DNA of 64,000 nucleotides from Deinococcus aerius (GTDB lineage Bacteria; Deinococcota; Deinococci; Deinococcales; Deinococcaceae). The translations under genes and the position numbers were made by a program. The notes under the pieces are model-generated. The model searched no databases and had not been told where the DNA came from. It worked only from the letters and a program-made list of their open reading frames with translations. Numbering within the stretch: the first letter of the stretch is position 1; every line of letters starts with the position of its first letter. The DNA lies in contig NZ_BFAG01000007.1 in assembly GCF_002897375.1 (NCBI RefSeq), positions 1 through 64,000 of the forward strand, in the 5' to 3' direction. Shown here one piece after another: positions 35,665 to 45,200 of the stretch.

Positions 35665-36981
35665 TCAGGTCCCTTTCGAGGAGGCGGGGTCGGAGGGGGC
35701 TGCCCGGTAGCGGTTCTCGCGCTCACGGGCATTGTTCTCCACCCGGCGCAGCACGGGTTCCTGCTGCTGGCTGGGTGGAAAGATCGGCAGCGACAGGACG
35801 ACGCTCTGGGTGGGCAGCACGTCGCGCCACTGGGCGATGAGTTCCTTGTACGCTGCCCCCACCGGGCGGATGTTGCGGTCCAGGTCGTACAGACCGAGCG
35901 GGTTGACGTGGCCGTTGTTCTCGCGCAGGGCGGAGTCCCAGTCCACCTGATCGGTGAGCGAGTACCAGGTGAAGCCCACGATGGGCAGGCCGTCGTTGCG
36001 CACCCGCAGCACGTTCGCCCACTCCTTGCGCAGCCACCTCACCGCCTCGTCGCCGCCCGGCCCCTGGTTGAAGTTCGTCTCGGTGTGCATGATGGGCAGG
36101 CCGTAGCGGTTGTAATACTGGGTGGTGATCACCGAGTACCCGAAGATCTCGCCGCTCGCCTCCGTCCTGCCGTCGGGGTGGACGAGGTGTTCGTTCGTCA
36201 CGTAGTAGTCGTTCCCCATGATGCAGTGGTGCTTGCGGGTCTCGTTCAGGAAGAAGTGGTATTCCGCGCGGGTCATGCCGTGGTCGAGCAGGTACTCGTA
36301 CATCTCGGAGGACACCTGGTGCCCGTAGTTCAGGTCCAGGCTCAGGAAGCGCACCGCGTTCAGGATCTCCGCCGGGCGGATGGCGGCGGGGTTCTCGGCG
36401 TGGAAGTACTCGCTGGACTCGCTCTGGATGAAGATGGCGTCGGCGCGCACCGCCAGAATGGCGCGCATGGCGAGGACGTTCGCCTTCACGATGTGCTTGA
36501 GGGCGGTGACGAAGGCCGTGTCCGTCGTCATCTGCTCGTTCCACCAGCCGTACTTCGCCGAGAAGAGCGCAGTGATGTACATCTCGTTGATCGGCGTGTA
36601 GAGCTGCACCCAGGGATACCGCAGGGCGAAGGCCCGCGCGTAGCGCGCGAACTGCCCCGGGAAGTCGGGGTTCTGGAAGTTCCCGATCCAGTCCGGCACC
36701 CCGAAGTGGCACAGGTCGGTGATGGGGGTGATGTCCCGGCGCCGCAGCTCGGCGTACGTCTCGTCCGCGAAGCCCCAGTCGTAGCGGTCGGGGCCGAGCC
36801 AGGTGTTGTGCAGCGGCGGGCCGTAGCGCAGGTACTCGATCCCGAGTTCCCGCACGAGGTCGAAGTCCTTGCGCCACAGGTCGTAGTGGCGGCACTTCTC
36901 CATCTCGTCCATGCGGACCCGGCCACCCTGGATGGTGGGGTACGAGTTCTCGATGCCGGTGGCGAACATGAAATAGATCAA
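35665..36981 (-). CDS. glycoside hydrolase family 1-like protein
   Basis: 438 residues from a TTG preceded by GGAGG (an internal ATG at 36969 is possible). TIM-barrel pattern with the acid/base Glu in YTPINEMYI near 130 and the nucleophile candidate in IMHTETNFNQ near 297, both typical of clan A beta-glycosidases; shorter than usual GH1 enzymes and without signal peptide. Substrate unknown, probably a beta-glucoside or similar. First gene of a two-gene operon with the SDR. Confidence 0.85.
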   Translation of the reverse strand: MIYFMFATGIENSYPTIQGGRVRMDEMEKCRHYDLWRKDFDLVRELGIEYLRYGPPLHNTWLGPDRYDWGFADETYAELRRRDITPITDLCHFGVPDWIGNFQNPDFPGQFARYARAFALRYPWVQLYTPINEMYITALFSAKYGWWNEQMTTDTAFVTALKHIVKANVLAMRAILAVRADAIFIQSESSEYFHAENPAAIRPAEILNAVRFLSLDLNYGHQVSSEMYEYLLDHGMTRAEYHFFLNETRKHHCIMGNDYYVTNEHLVHPDGRTEASGEIFGYSVITTQYYNRYGLPIMHTETNFNQGPGGDEAVRWLRKEWANVLRVRNDGLPIVGFTWYSLTDQVDWDSALRENNGHVNPLGLYDLDRNIRPVGAAYKELIAQWRDVLPTQSVVLSLPIFPPSQQQEPVLRRVENNARERENRYRAAPSDPASSKGT

Positions 36982-37039
36982 GTCGGGACCTCCGCAGGGG
37001 ATACCGGAGTGTAGGCGCGGCTGTGGGAGGAGGGCATGC

Positions 37040-37426
37040 CTAACCCTGCCCCCCCGTCCTCCGGGCGAGGGCGACGAGGCCCAGCAGCCCGATCAGGTAA
37101 CTCAGCAGCACCGGGAGGGGCCGCCGCCCCCACCCCAGCCGCCCGGGTACAAGGTGGTCGAGCGCCCCGTGCGGCAGGCCGAACAGGACCACGCTCAGCA
37201 GCAGCGGCACGAAGGCGTACTGCGAGAGCCACCCCGGGGCGAGGTTCCATGCGAGGAGCAGCCCGGCCACCGCCCCCCACGGCAGCGCGACGAGGGGCCG
37301 GGGAACAGGCCAGGACGGGCGGGCGGCGGGCAGGCGGGCGGGGGCGGCGTCCACACCGCGCATTCTCGGGGGATCACGCCGGGCGGCGCTTCTCCAGGAT
37401 GGGGGGTCGGCCGTGGGGAACTTCAT
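37040..37426 (-). pseudogene. blh: Brp/Blh beta-carotene dioxygenase, truncated
   Basis: 128 residues; family length is about 280-320. The diagnostic FGLPHGALDHLV motif is intact near residue 85 between two membrane segments, then the frame ends after one more helix (LLSYLIGLLGLVALA). The later metal-binding histidines are missing, so it should be unable to cleave beta-carotene to retinal. Starts 8 bases after the rhodopsin stop, the classic rhodopsin-blh arrangement. The deletion end lies between here and the glycosidase start at 36981. Confidence 0.8.
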
Positions 37427-37434
37427 CGCCGGGC

Positions 37435-38304
37435 TCAGGCTGCCCCGAGGTGTTCCTCGCGCGGGGCGTGGCGCCGCTCGTACACGGTCGCTGCCGCCCA
37501 GAAGGCCACGGTGGCGATCCCGATCTTGTTGACGATGTCGGCGAGCGAGAAGGCGATGTGGACCCAATTGAGGTTCACGTTCTAGAACAGCACGGGCACC
37601 AGGTAGCCCAGCGGATAGACGCCCCAGGTCGTGACGAGCGCCAGCAGTCGCGTCCTGAACGAGTGGTCCTCCTCGCGGGTGGCGGCGCGCTGGTACGTCC
37701 GAAACTGGGTCCACATGATGGACACGACGGTCAGGTACCCCACCGTCGAGATGGTGCCCCACAGCAGGCGCGGCCCCGCCAGGATGACGCCCCCGTCACT
37801 GATCTGGTTGTTGCCGATATAGCCCGTAAAGATCATGAACAGGTCGGCCAGGATCAGCAGGGTGACGGGCCGCAGGATGTGGCGCGTTCTCAGCCGCAGC
37901 CCGAGCAGCCTGGCGAGCAGCAGCAGCGGGGTGGTGACCGTCCAGTCCATGTAGCGCTACTGCCCGGTGGCGACGTAGGCCTCGCGGGTGATGTTCAGCC
38001 GCTCGGCGGGGTTGCCCACCCGCGCGATGGTCTCCAGGTAATAGCGGTAGTTGTCCTGGATGACGAAGTACGACAGCCCCGCGATCAGGCAGATGATGGC
38101 GTGCAGCACCATCGCCGCGCGGTGCTCCTGGACGACCCGGTTCTGGGTGGTCAGGAAGTGCACGAGGCCCGCGAAAAAGGCGAACATCGTGACGACCATC
38201 ACGTAGTAGGTCACCTGCGCGAGCAGGCCGACTTCCCCACCCGTCGGCACGAAACGTCCAGAGAGGTCCGTAGCTTTCCTCCATGCCCCGGGGGCAGTGA
38301 GCAA
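37435..38304 (-). pseudogene. microbial rhodopsin interrupted by two in-frame TAG codons
   Basis: A seven-helix frame of about 289 codons. Helix C reads RYMDWTVTTPLLLLA: proton acceptor Asp and Thr are present and the donor position is Ala (a D-T-A motif). Helix G has LADIVNKIGIA with the retinal-binding Lys (37525-37527) and the Asp four residues before it. TAG at 37957-37959 falls just before helix C's Arg, TAG at 37582-37584 just before helix G. Otherwise the frame is open and conserved, so decay is recent, or the stops are read through or erroneous. The start is uncertain: a TTG at 38304 is the longest, an in-frame GTG is possible. Confidence 0.8.
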
Positions 38305-38311
38305 CTGGGCG

Positions 38312-38563
38312 TTAGCGGAGCAGCCCGGGGTTGAAGGCCTGAACCTCGCCCTGGCGCAGCAGTTCGGCGATCAGGCGGTCGGCATGGTCCCGCGAGTCAG
38401 GCCCGCTGTAGCTGCGGACCACGTGCTTGTCGCCCGTGACGGTGGTGGCCTGCACCTCGTGCCGGAGCTGGTCGAGGACCCCCGACATCTCCACGTCCAG
38501 ACTCACGATGTGGTGAAAGGCAAGCATCTGCCCGCTCGGCGTGTGAATAAAATACGGCCTCAT
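38312..38563 (-). CDS. hypothetical small protein
   Basis: 83 residues from the ATG after GGGAG: MRPYFIHTPSGQMLAFHHIV. Mixed alpha/beta, with AFHHIVSLDVEMSGVLDQL in the middle. No family recognised. It is the gene before the rhodopsin on the same strand, 7 bases away, so it may have been part of that transcript. Confidence 0.6.
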   Translation of the reverse strand: MRPYFIHTPSGQMLAFHHIVSLDVEMSGVLDQLRHEVQATTVTGDKHVVRSYSGPDSRDHADRLIAELLRQGEVQAFNPGLLR

Positions 38564-38846
38564 GTCGGACTCCCTTCGGGCATGAAGGTTCTGGGCTGTC
38601 TCTCCTGACAAGGGCTCCTTTCCGGGGTAGTCAGGTGGCCACCGGGTCCACGTCATGTCGTCATACGACATATCGGGGGAGGAAGTCGCTTGGCCGGTCT
38701 TTACGGGGCCGCCAGAAAACGTTTAGCCGTCCTGGGGGCATGGGCGCGCTGGCCGTCGAGGAGGGCCTCTCGCCTGAGGTTCTCCCGGGGAGTGGGGCTC
38801 GCCTGCGCCGCTGGGCCCCCTCGGCGCCGGTCCGCCCCAAAGAGAA
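38564..38846. other. intergenic stretch without a recognised gene
   Basis: Only short low-quality frames. Includes a run of about 130 nt of lower GC around 38640-38740. The hairpin at 38847-38874 belongs to the gene at 38891. Confidence 0.4.
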
Positions 38847-38874
38847 GGGCCGGGAGGATTCGTCCCCCCGGCCC
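38847..38874 (-). terminator. terminator of the YbjN-like gene
   Basis: On the minus strand a GGGCCGGGGGG / CCTCCCGGCCC stem, followed by TTCTCTTT; it lies 16 bases after the stop. Confidence 0.6.
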
Positions 38875-38890
38875 CTCGCGGACGCGCCGC

Positions 38891-39364
38891 TCAGTACAGC
38901 TCGTCAGCGAACTTGTCCAGCTCGTCCAGGTAAGCGCCCAGCCACGCCACGAAGTTCGCCTTCGTGTAGCTCCCCGTGAGCATGTACGAGGCGTCGAGGT
39001 ATACGCCGTCCTTGTCCTCATACGCCTGGCTGTACCACTGCGAGTTCCAGCTCGCCAGCTTCCCCGCGAGCCCGCTCTTGTCCTTGGGGAACTCGAAGCC
39101 GTTGCTGGCGGTGACGCGGGTACACAGCCCGTTCTTGCACCCGCTGAAGTAGAGGTACACGCTGTCGCCGTTCGCCTTGAGGACGATGGACGGCTGGGTC
39201 TTGTCGTCGCCGGGCCGGAGTTCGGGCTTGTAGCCCTCGTCGCCCAGCACCTTGACCAGCGAGGCGGGTTTGGCGTCGATGACCTCGGCGGTCGCGGCGT
39301 GGGCCGGGGCCAGGGCGCTGAGCGAGAAGGCGGCGAGGGACAGCGGAAGGAGGCTTCTCTTCAT
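38891..39364 (-). CDS. secreted YbjN-like protein
   Basis: 157 residues with signal peptide (LLPLSLAAFSLSALAPAHA). The remaining domain (YLYFSGCKNGLCTRVTASNGF, then a helical C-terminus with W-N-x-x-x-W-Y-S and YLDELDKFADELY) fits the YbjN/putative sensory regulator fold, a type III secretion chaperone-like fold. Leaderless: CACACT is 6 nt before the ATG. Confidence 0.75.
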   Translation of the reverse strand: MKRSLLPLSLAAFSLSALAPAHAATAEVIDAKPASLVKVLGDEGYKPELRPGDDKTQPSIVLKANGDSVYLYFSGCKNGLCTRVTASNGFEFPKDKSGLAGKLASWNSQWYSQAYEDKDGVYLDASYMLTGSYTKANFVAWLGAYLDELDKFADELY

Positions 39365-39370
39365 GCCCGC

Positions 39371-39402
39371 AGTGTGCCGGACAGAGGATGACTGGGGGAT
39401 GA
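39371..39402 (-). promoter_or_regulatory. SARP-type direct-repeat promoter, leaderless
   Basis: Minus strand TCATCCCCCAGTCATCC (39386-39402), 9 nt, CACACT (39371-39376), 6 nt, ATG. Confidence 0.6.
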
Positions 39403-39615
39403 CGCGGCCCGAAGTCCCCCAACGGGGGGTAGGGATCACCCCGGACGGCCCGGGGTTGACCCGCTCCGCACTCACCCCCTGGCCCATCGGCCCCTTCGAT
39501 CGGGGGCCGCCCTTTCATGCGCTCCGTGCGTTGTCCGGGGCTGGCGCGGGCCGCACAATATGGCCACCCCGCGCCACTCCCCCAGCCGCGTTCCCGGCGC
39601 GGCGAGAAAGGTCCC

Positions 39616-40782
39616 ATGCCCAGAGCCCTGCTGCCTCCCCTCTTCCTGCTCGGCCTCGCCCTGGCCGGGGGAACTGACCCCGCCCGGACGCTCACTCCTC
39701 CCGCGCTCGACCCCGCCCGGCCCGTCCGGGACCTGCGCCTCGCCGCCGACCGGGGCGGACATCTGGTCCTCGCCGTGATCGCGGACTCCGGCCAGGCCAC
39801 GAGCGGCCGGGGCACCTTCACCGCGCGCACCGTCACGGCCTGGGAGTGGACGGCGGACACCTGGAGGGCGCTCGGCGGCGTCCTCAACTACGACCAGCCG
39901 CGCCCGGCGGCCAACCTCAACCTGGCGCTCGACGCCGGGGGCACCCCCGTCCTGGCCTGGAACGAGAACTCCGGCGACAACGACGTGGTGGTGTTCCGCG
40001 CCTGGCAGGGTGGCGCCTGGACCGACTGGCGGGCGCGCTACCTGGGCATCAGCTCCCCCCAGGCGGCCAAGACGCGGGCCGTGGCGGCGTGGCAGGGTGA
40101 CCCCGTGCTGGTCTGGGGCGAGAACCCGCGCCAGGGCCCCGGAACGGTCCTGACCCTGCGGCGCTGGCGGGACGGCGGTTGGGAGAGGAGCGCCCCGCTG
40201 AACACCCCGGGAACGTACGGGCGCCAGCCCGCCCTCGCGCTGGGTGCCCGGGGTGAGGTCACCGCCGCGTGGCTGGAGGGGGACGTGGACGCGAGCCAGG
40301 TCGTCGTGGCGCGCCAGGCCGGGGCGGGCTGGCAGCGGGTGGGCGAACCGCTGGCCCGCCGGGGCCCAACGTATGTCGCCTCCCCGCGCCTCGCCCTGGA
40401 CACGCGGGGGACCCCGACGGTGGCGTGGCTGGAGGACGTGGACGGGCGCGACACCCTGTTCGTCTCCCGCTGGACGGGGGGACGTTGGGCCGCGCTCGGG
40501 GGGGCGCTGAGCAGCGGCTTCGCCTCGGCGCCCTCGCTCGCCCTGGGTCCCGCTGGCCGCCCGGTCCTCGCCTGGGTGGAGGAGCGCGGGGGGGTGGGGC
40601 AGGTCCACCTCGCGCGCTGGACGGGCGCGGCCTGGCAGACGTTCGGGACGGTGAACCGGGACCCGGCGAGGGACGCGCGGTCGCCCTCGGTCGCGGTGGA
40701 CTCCTCCGGGAACGTGGTCCTCGCGTGGCGGGAGGACCGGGGGGGGAGGTACGGGGTGGAGCTGCGCCGCTTCACGCCCTGA
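39616..40782 (+). CDS. secreted beta-propeller-like protein, paralog of 12103-13272
   Basis: 388 residues with signal peptide (LLPPLFLLGLALAGG). The same repeat pattern as the 12103 protein: GTPVLAWNENSGDNDVVVFRA matches GTPVLAWNENYGDNNVVEFRA. AAAGG precedes the ATG; the in-frame start at 39517 is rejected. Function unknown. Confidence 0.85.
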   Translation: MPRALLPPLFLLGLALAGGTDPARTLTPPALDPARPVRDLRLAADRGGHLVLAVIADSGQATSGRGTFTARTVTAWEWTADTWRALGGVLNYDQPRPAANLNLALDAGGTPVLAWNENSGDNDVVVFRAWQGGAWTDWRARYLGISSPQAAKTRAVAAWQGDPVLVWGENPRQGPGTVLTLRRWRDGGWERSAPLNTPGTYGRQPALALGARGEVTAAWLEGDVDASQVVVARQAGAGWQRVGEPLARRGPTYVASPRLALDTRGTPTVAWLEDVDGRDTLFVSRWTGGRWAALGGALSSGFASAPSLALGPAGRPVLAWVEERGGVGQVHLARWTGAAWQTFGTVNRDPARDARSPSVAVDSSGNVVLAWREDRGGRYGVELRRFTP

Positions 40783-40827
40783 CGAGGGTATGCCGAAAGT
40801 CGGCGCCCCGGGGGAGTGATGTGCCCC

Positions 40828-40941
40828 CTACCGCTGCCGCACGGGCAGGGGCTCGCGGGTGAGCCGCACCTGCCCGCCGCCCAGCGGCTGCCCGTTCGCG
40901 GCGAGGCCCTGGAAGCGGCCCGTATAGGTGTTCCGCGGCCC
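40828..40941 (-). pseudogene. C-terminal gene fragment
   Basis: The end of a minus-strand frame, reading NTYTGRFQGLAANGQPLGGG and on to the stop at 40828. The composition looks like a real secreted or lipocalin-like protein end, but the frame turns non-coding about 115 bases upstream, where the next fragment begins. Confidence 0.35.
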
Positions 40942-40942
40942 T

Positions 40943-41165
40943 CCCCGCACAGGCGACCACGCACGCTGGGAGGCGCTGTTCGCGCGCCATGTGGGGATGC
41001 CCCCCGCCGTGCGCCACCGCCTCTTCGGCTGGGACGTTCCCGCACGGGGCAAGTTCCTATCCAGGAGTTCCTCGACGCGGGCTACCACCTGGAGGAGAAC
41101 GTGGTGGTGCGCGCCGGGCGGCTGCACCCACCGCCCCACCCCAACGAACGCGCCGAGTACCGTGC
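40943..41165 (+). pseudogene. acetyltransferase-like fragment, frameshifted
   Basis: Reads DHARWEALFARHVGMPPAV then RHRLFGWDVPARG in one frame and, after a shift near 41050, QEFLDAGYHLEENVVVRAGR and LHPPPHPNERAEYRA in another. Looks like the N-terminal part of a GNAT-type protein. Neither start nor end is present. Confidence 0.4.
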
Positions 41166-41244
41166 CAGCACACCATCACGCCGGGGCCGGGTCGGGGGTT
41201 CAAGGTCAAGAGGCGTCGTAGCGGTGGATGAAGAGCCCGGGGCG

Positions 41245-41840
41245 GGTGTCCAGGTTGGCTTGTGTGCGGCGGCAGGAGAGCCTTTTGGGCACCAGGTGAT
41301 GGGGCATGGAACCGCCCCATATGCTGGATCCCGCCGAGGCGGTGAAGGGCACCAAAGCTCCCGCCCCGGGAAAGGGACAGGCCGTCTGTCATACAGCCGG
41401 TATCCAGGGAGGGGGTGAGCAGGCTCTCCCAGGGTCCGAACGCGCCCAGCGCGTCTGGCTGGCCCACGAAACACCCGGCGGTGCATCGGGAGGTCCGGTC
41501 CATTGCCAGCCAGAGAGGGCGGTCGTGCCGACCCACAAAGGGGCAGAACTCGGCGCACTCCAGCACCAGCGGCGGTGGAATGCGCCCCTTTTGTTGGTGG
41601 GGGCTCGGGGAGTTGAAGGCTGTGTGGCACAACCTTGTTCAACTTCAGCAGGGGACGGCGCAACCACGACCGGGCGCCCCCCGGTCACCCGGCGCCTCCC
41701 CAGGAGGGCGATGCGCTGGCCGAGCAACCGGTCCACCAACGCTTCCGTTTCCGGGGGCCTCCGGCGCCAGGTGGGGTCGAGCGTGAACGGCCAGCCGCAG
41801 ACTCGGCACAGGTCACGTGGTGCCCCGGTGTGGGCGTGAC
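41245..41840 (-). pseudogene. IS1-like transposase remnant
   Basis: N-terminal part CRVCGWPFTLDPTWRRRP followed by ETEALVDRLLGQRIALLGRR resembles the zinc-finger and helix-turn-helix start of IS1-family transposases. In another frame the DDE region FVGRHDRPLWLAMDRTSRC follows. Several frameshifts; no intact ends or target duplication found by eye. It separates the fragments on both sides and may have caused their truncation. Confidence 0.5.
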
Positions 41841-41861
41841 TGGTTTTGACGGTGTAAATGC

Positions 41862-42187
41862 CACCGCACGAGGACGTGCACAACGCCCTGAAGTTCACCC
41901 GCACGCGGCCCCAGGCCCGGCTGCGGGTCCTCGTGCAGGAGGCCGGGGCCGAGTACCACATCGGGGTGGAAGACAACGGGGTGGGCTTCAACCAGCGCCA
42001 GAAGGACAAGGTCTTCGAGCTGTTCGGGCGACTGCACCCTTCCGGGGTGTATGAGGGAACGGGCATCGGTCTCGCCCTGGTCCGGCGGCTGTGCGAGCGC
42101 TTCGGGGGCCGGGCCTGGGGTGAGGGGAGGGTAGACCAGGGGGCGACCTTGTAGTTCGCCTGGCCCAAGGTTCCGGCAGTGAAATGA
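41862..42187 (+). pseudogene. histidine kinase ATPase-domain fragment
   Basis: Reads NALKFTRTRPQARLRVLVQE (N-box), VEDNGVGFNQRQ (G1), LFGRLHPSGVYEGTGIGLAL (G2), then GATL-stop-FAWP with TAG at 42152-42154, and a final stop at 42185-42187. It is the C-terminal end of a PAS/phytochrome-type sensor kinase whose upstream part is gone. The in-frame TAG sits where kinases have a residue such as Phe, Tyr or Trp. Confidence 0.75.
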
Positions 42188-42224
42188 CTCCGGCGGTTAG
42201 ACCTGGCCGCGGTCCTTTCCGCCG

Positions 42225-45200
42225 CTACCACCCGGGTTTGTCCTGCCGGAAGAGGGCTTCGAGTTCATTCACCGCCTCGTCCCGGGGGAAGGCCAGGACG
42301 ACCTTGCCGCTCATGCGTTGCGCTTCCGCCCAGGCCCATCCCCCATGCCGGGCCAGGATGCGCCGCACCTGCACCAGGCCGCTTCCCGGGAGCACCGGCA
42401 CCGCCTGGTCCGTCCGCACCGCGAGGTCGAAGAGCGTCGCCGCCTCCTCCCCGGTCAGGCCGAGGCCATTGTCCTCCACCGTGACCTGCACCTCCCCCTC
42501 GACGTCCTGGCTGCTCACCGTCACGTACCGCGCCCCCCGCGACTCGCTCAGCGTGAACGTCATCAGCACCTCCAGGGCCTGGCGCAGCAGCGCCCGGTCC
42601 CCCCGCACGATGGGGAGGGGGTTGATCAGCCAGTACACCTGGGCGCCCCGCGGCGTGGCGGAGACCTCAGCCCGCACCTCCTCGAACAGTTCGCCCAGCG
42701 GCAGCAGGTCCTTCGTCACGTCCTGCCCCTCCAGCCGGGCGAGTTGCCGCAGGTCCTGGGCGACCCCCCTGAGCCGCGTCACCTCGTCGTGCAGCGCCGC
42801 CGGATCATAGGGCGAGAGGCCGTCCAGGGCCTCCGGGTCAACGGGCCGTCCGGGGTCGAGCAGGTGGCCCAGCCGCCGGGCCGGGGCTTCCAGGTTGTGG
42901 GCGGTGCGGGTGATCACGTTGCCCAGTTCGGCATTCAGGTCCGCCAGGCGGCGGGTGCGCTCGGCCACCCGCGCCTCCAGATCCGCGTTCAGCGCCCGCA
43001 GGTGGTGGATGTCGGTGGCCGCGCCGTACACCCGGACCACCTCCCCGCGTTCGTCCCGGACCGGGAAGGTGTTGACCACGAACCAGCGGTACTCCCCGTC
43101 ATGGCGGCGGATGCGGTGCTCCTGACGCAGCGGCTGGTTCGCCCGCACGCCCTGCCGGTACTGCTGCGACGATCCTTCGCGGTCTTCCGGGTGGACGGCG
43201 TCCGTCCAGCCCCAGCCGGTGGCCTGCTCGAAGGTCTGCCCCGTGTATTCCAACCAGCGCTGGTTGTACCAGGTGGTGAAGCCGTCCGGCAGGCTTTCCC
43301 ACAGCAGGTCGGGCACGAGGTTGGCGACGGCGCGGAAGCGCGTTTCCGAGGCTTGGAGGGCGGCCTCGGCCCGTTTGCGCTCGGTGATGTCATAGGACAC
43401 GGCCAGGGCCGCAGAGATGCGCCCCGCCGCGTTCCTGAGCGGCACACCCCGGGTGATGAACGTGCGGCCGTGCGCCGTGTGCTCGTAGTCGAAGCCCTCG
43501 CCCGCGAGCGCCTGACGGTACAGCGCCTCGTACCCGGGGGCGAGCTCTGGCCCCATGGTCTGCGCAACGGTGCGGCCCACGAGGTCTTCGGGGGTCAAGC
43601 CAACGGCGGCCAACGCTTCACCCTGCGCCAGCACGTACCGCAGGTCGTGATCGACCACGAAGACCGCCGCGCCGGGCAGGTGCTCCATCAGCGTCCGCAG
43701 GCGGCCCTCGGACTCGGCGAGCGCGGCCTCGGCGCGGGCGCGCTCGATCCGCGGGAACAATCGGCTGGCGATCTCCTGAACCAGCTCAACCTCGGGCCCT
43801 GTCCACCGCCGGGCGCGGCTGTCTGCGACCGCGAAGTAGGCTTTCCACCTTCCGTCCTGGCTGTAGGGCACGGCGATGTACGCGCCGATCTTCTGGGCGG
43901 CGGCCCCCGCCCTCAGGGCCACCAGGGCGGCCGTGTCGCCGGGCAGGTCGTTCTCGGCGTCGTGGATGACGGACGTTTCCCCGGCGCGGAGGCTACTCAG
44001 CTCCCCCGGCGACACAAAGCGATCGATGGGATAGGTGCCCAGGACGGAGGGCACGTCCAGCGCGTGCCAGAAGTGGCGGACCGTGACCTCGGCGCGGTCC
44101 TCGTCCACATCGACATAGTGGTAGCAGGTCAGCCCCAGGTGGGCCGTGAGTTTGGCGCCAACGGTGTGGAGCAGCTCCTCCTCACGGGAAAGCTGGCTGA
44201 GGTCTTTGGAAATCTCGATCAGCAGTGCCTGATTCGCTTCGCGGCGCTTGCGCCCGGTGATGTCGGTAAAGAGCACCGCGACCTGGCGGCTCCCCTCGCC
44301 CCCCAGGCGGAAGATGTTCAGGTCGAAGGTCCGGCCCAGCGTGAGTTCGCTCTCCTCCACGCGCAGGGGGTTGCCCGTCTGGGCGACCTGCCCGTACAGC
44401 TCGGCCCAGCGCGGGTTCGGCGTGCCCAGCAACTCGGTCGCGGTGCGCCCCACGGGGTACGGCATCCCGGTGTGCCGCAGGAACGCGGGGTTCGCGTCGA
44501 GGAACCGGAAGTCCGTCCAGCGTCCTTTCTCGTCCGCCAGCACCTCGACGACCGCGTAGGCCTCGTCCATCTCGGTAAAGAGGGCACGGTATTTCTCCTC
44601 GCTCGTTCGCAGCGCGGCCTCGGCCCGCACCCGCGCGGTCACGTCGCGCCAGAACAGGGAGACCCCACCCTCGCCCGCCGGGTAGGCGTCCACCTCCAGG
44701 TGCAGGTCGTAGCCCTCGCCCGTGTAGTGGTGGGTGAGGTGCTGCTCGGTGCCCTCCTCCACGGCGCGCCGGAGGGCGAGGCCGATGGGCGCGTCCACCG
44801 AGGCCGGGAACGCGTCCCAGTGCGAGCGTCCCAGGAGTGCCGTGCGCGGGACGCCGAGCAGGCGCTCGGTGGCGGCGTTCACGCTCACGATGTGGAAGTC
44901 GCGGTCGAGAACGCAGTGGGCGTCGCCCATCCGTTCCAGAATCCCCTCCGCGCGCGGCTCGGCCCGGGCCGTGGCCGCCCCGGTAACGCGCCTGCCCGCC
45001 AGCAGGTCCGTCACGGTACGGCCGAGGTCGCCCGGTGGCAAGACCAGGCCCGCGGCCCCGGTTTCCATCACCGCGCGCGGGAGGGCGGCGGGGGTGGCGG
45101 ATGCCGGGTCCTGCACCAGCACCGTCCCGCCCGCGCCGCGCAGGGCGCACGCCCCCGCCGCCCCGTCACGTCCCGGGCCAGCCAGGATAACCGCCAGTGC

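Noticed and set aside
37582..37959. TAG codons as pyrrolysine or other recoding
   Set aside because: No recoding machinery is visible and neighbouring Blh is also broken, so decay is simpler.
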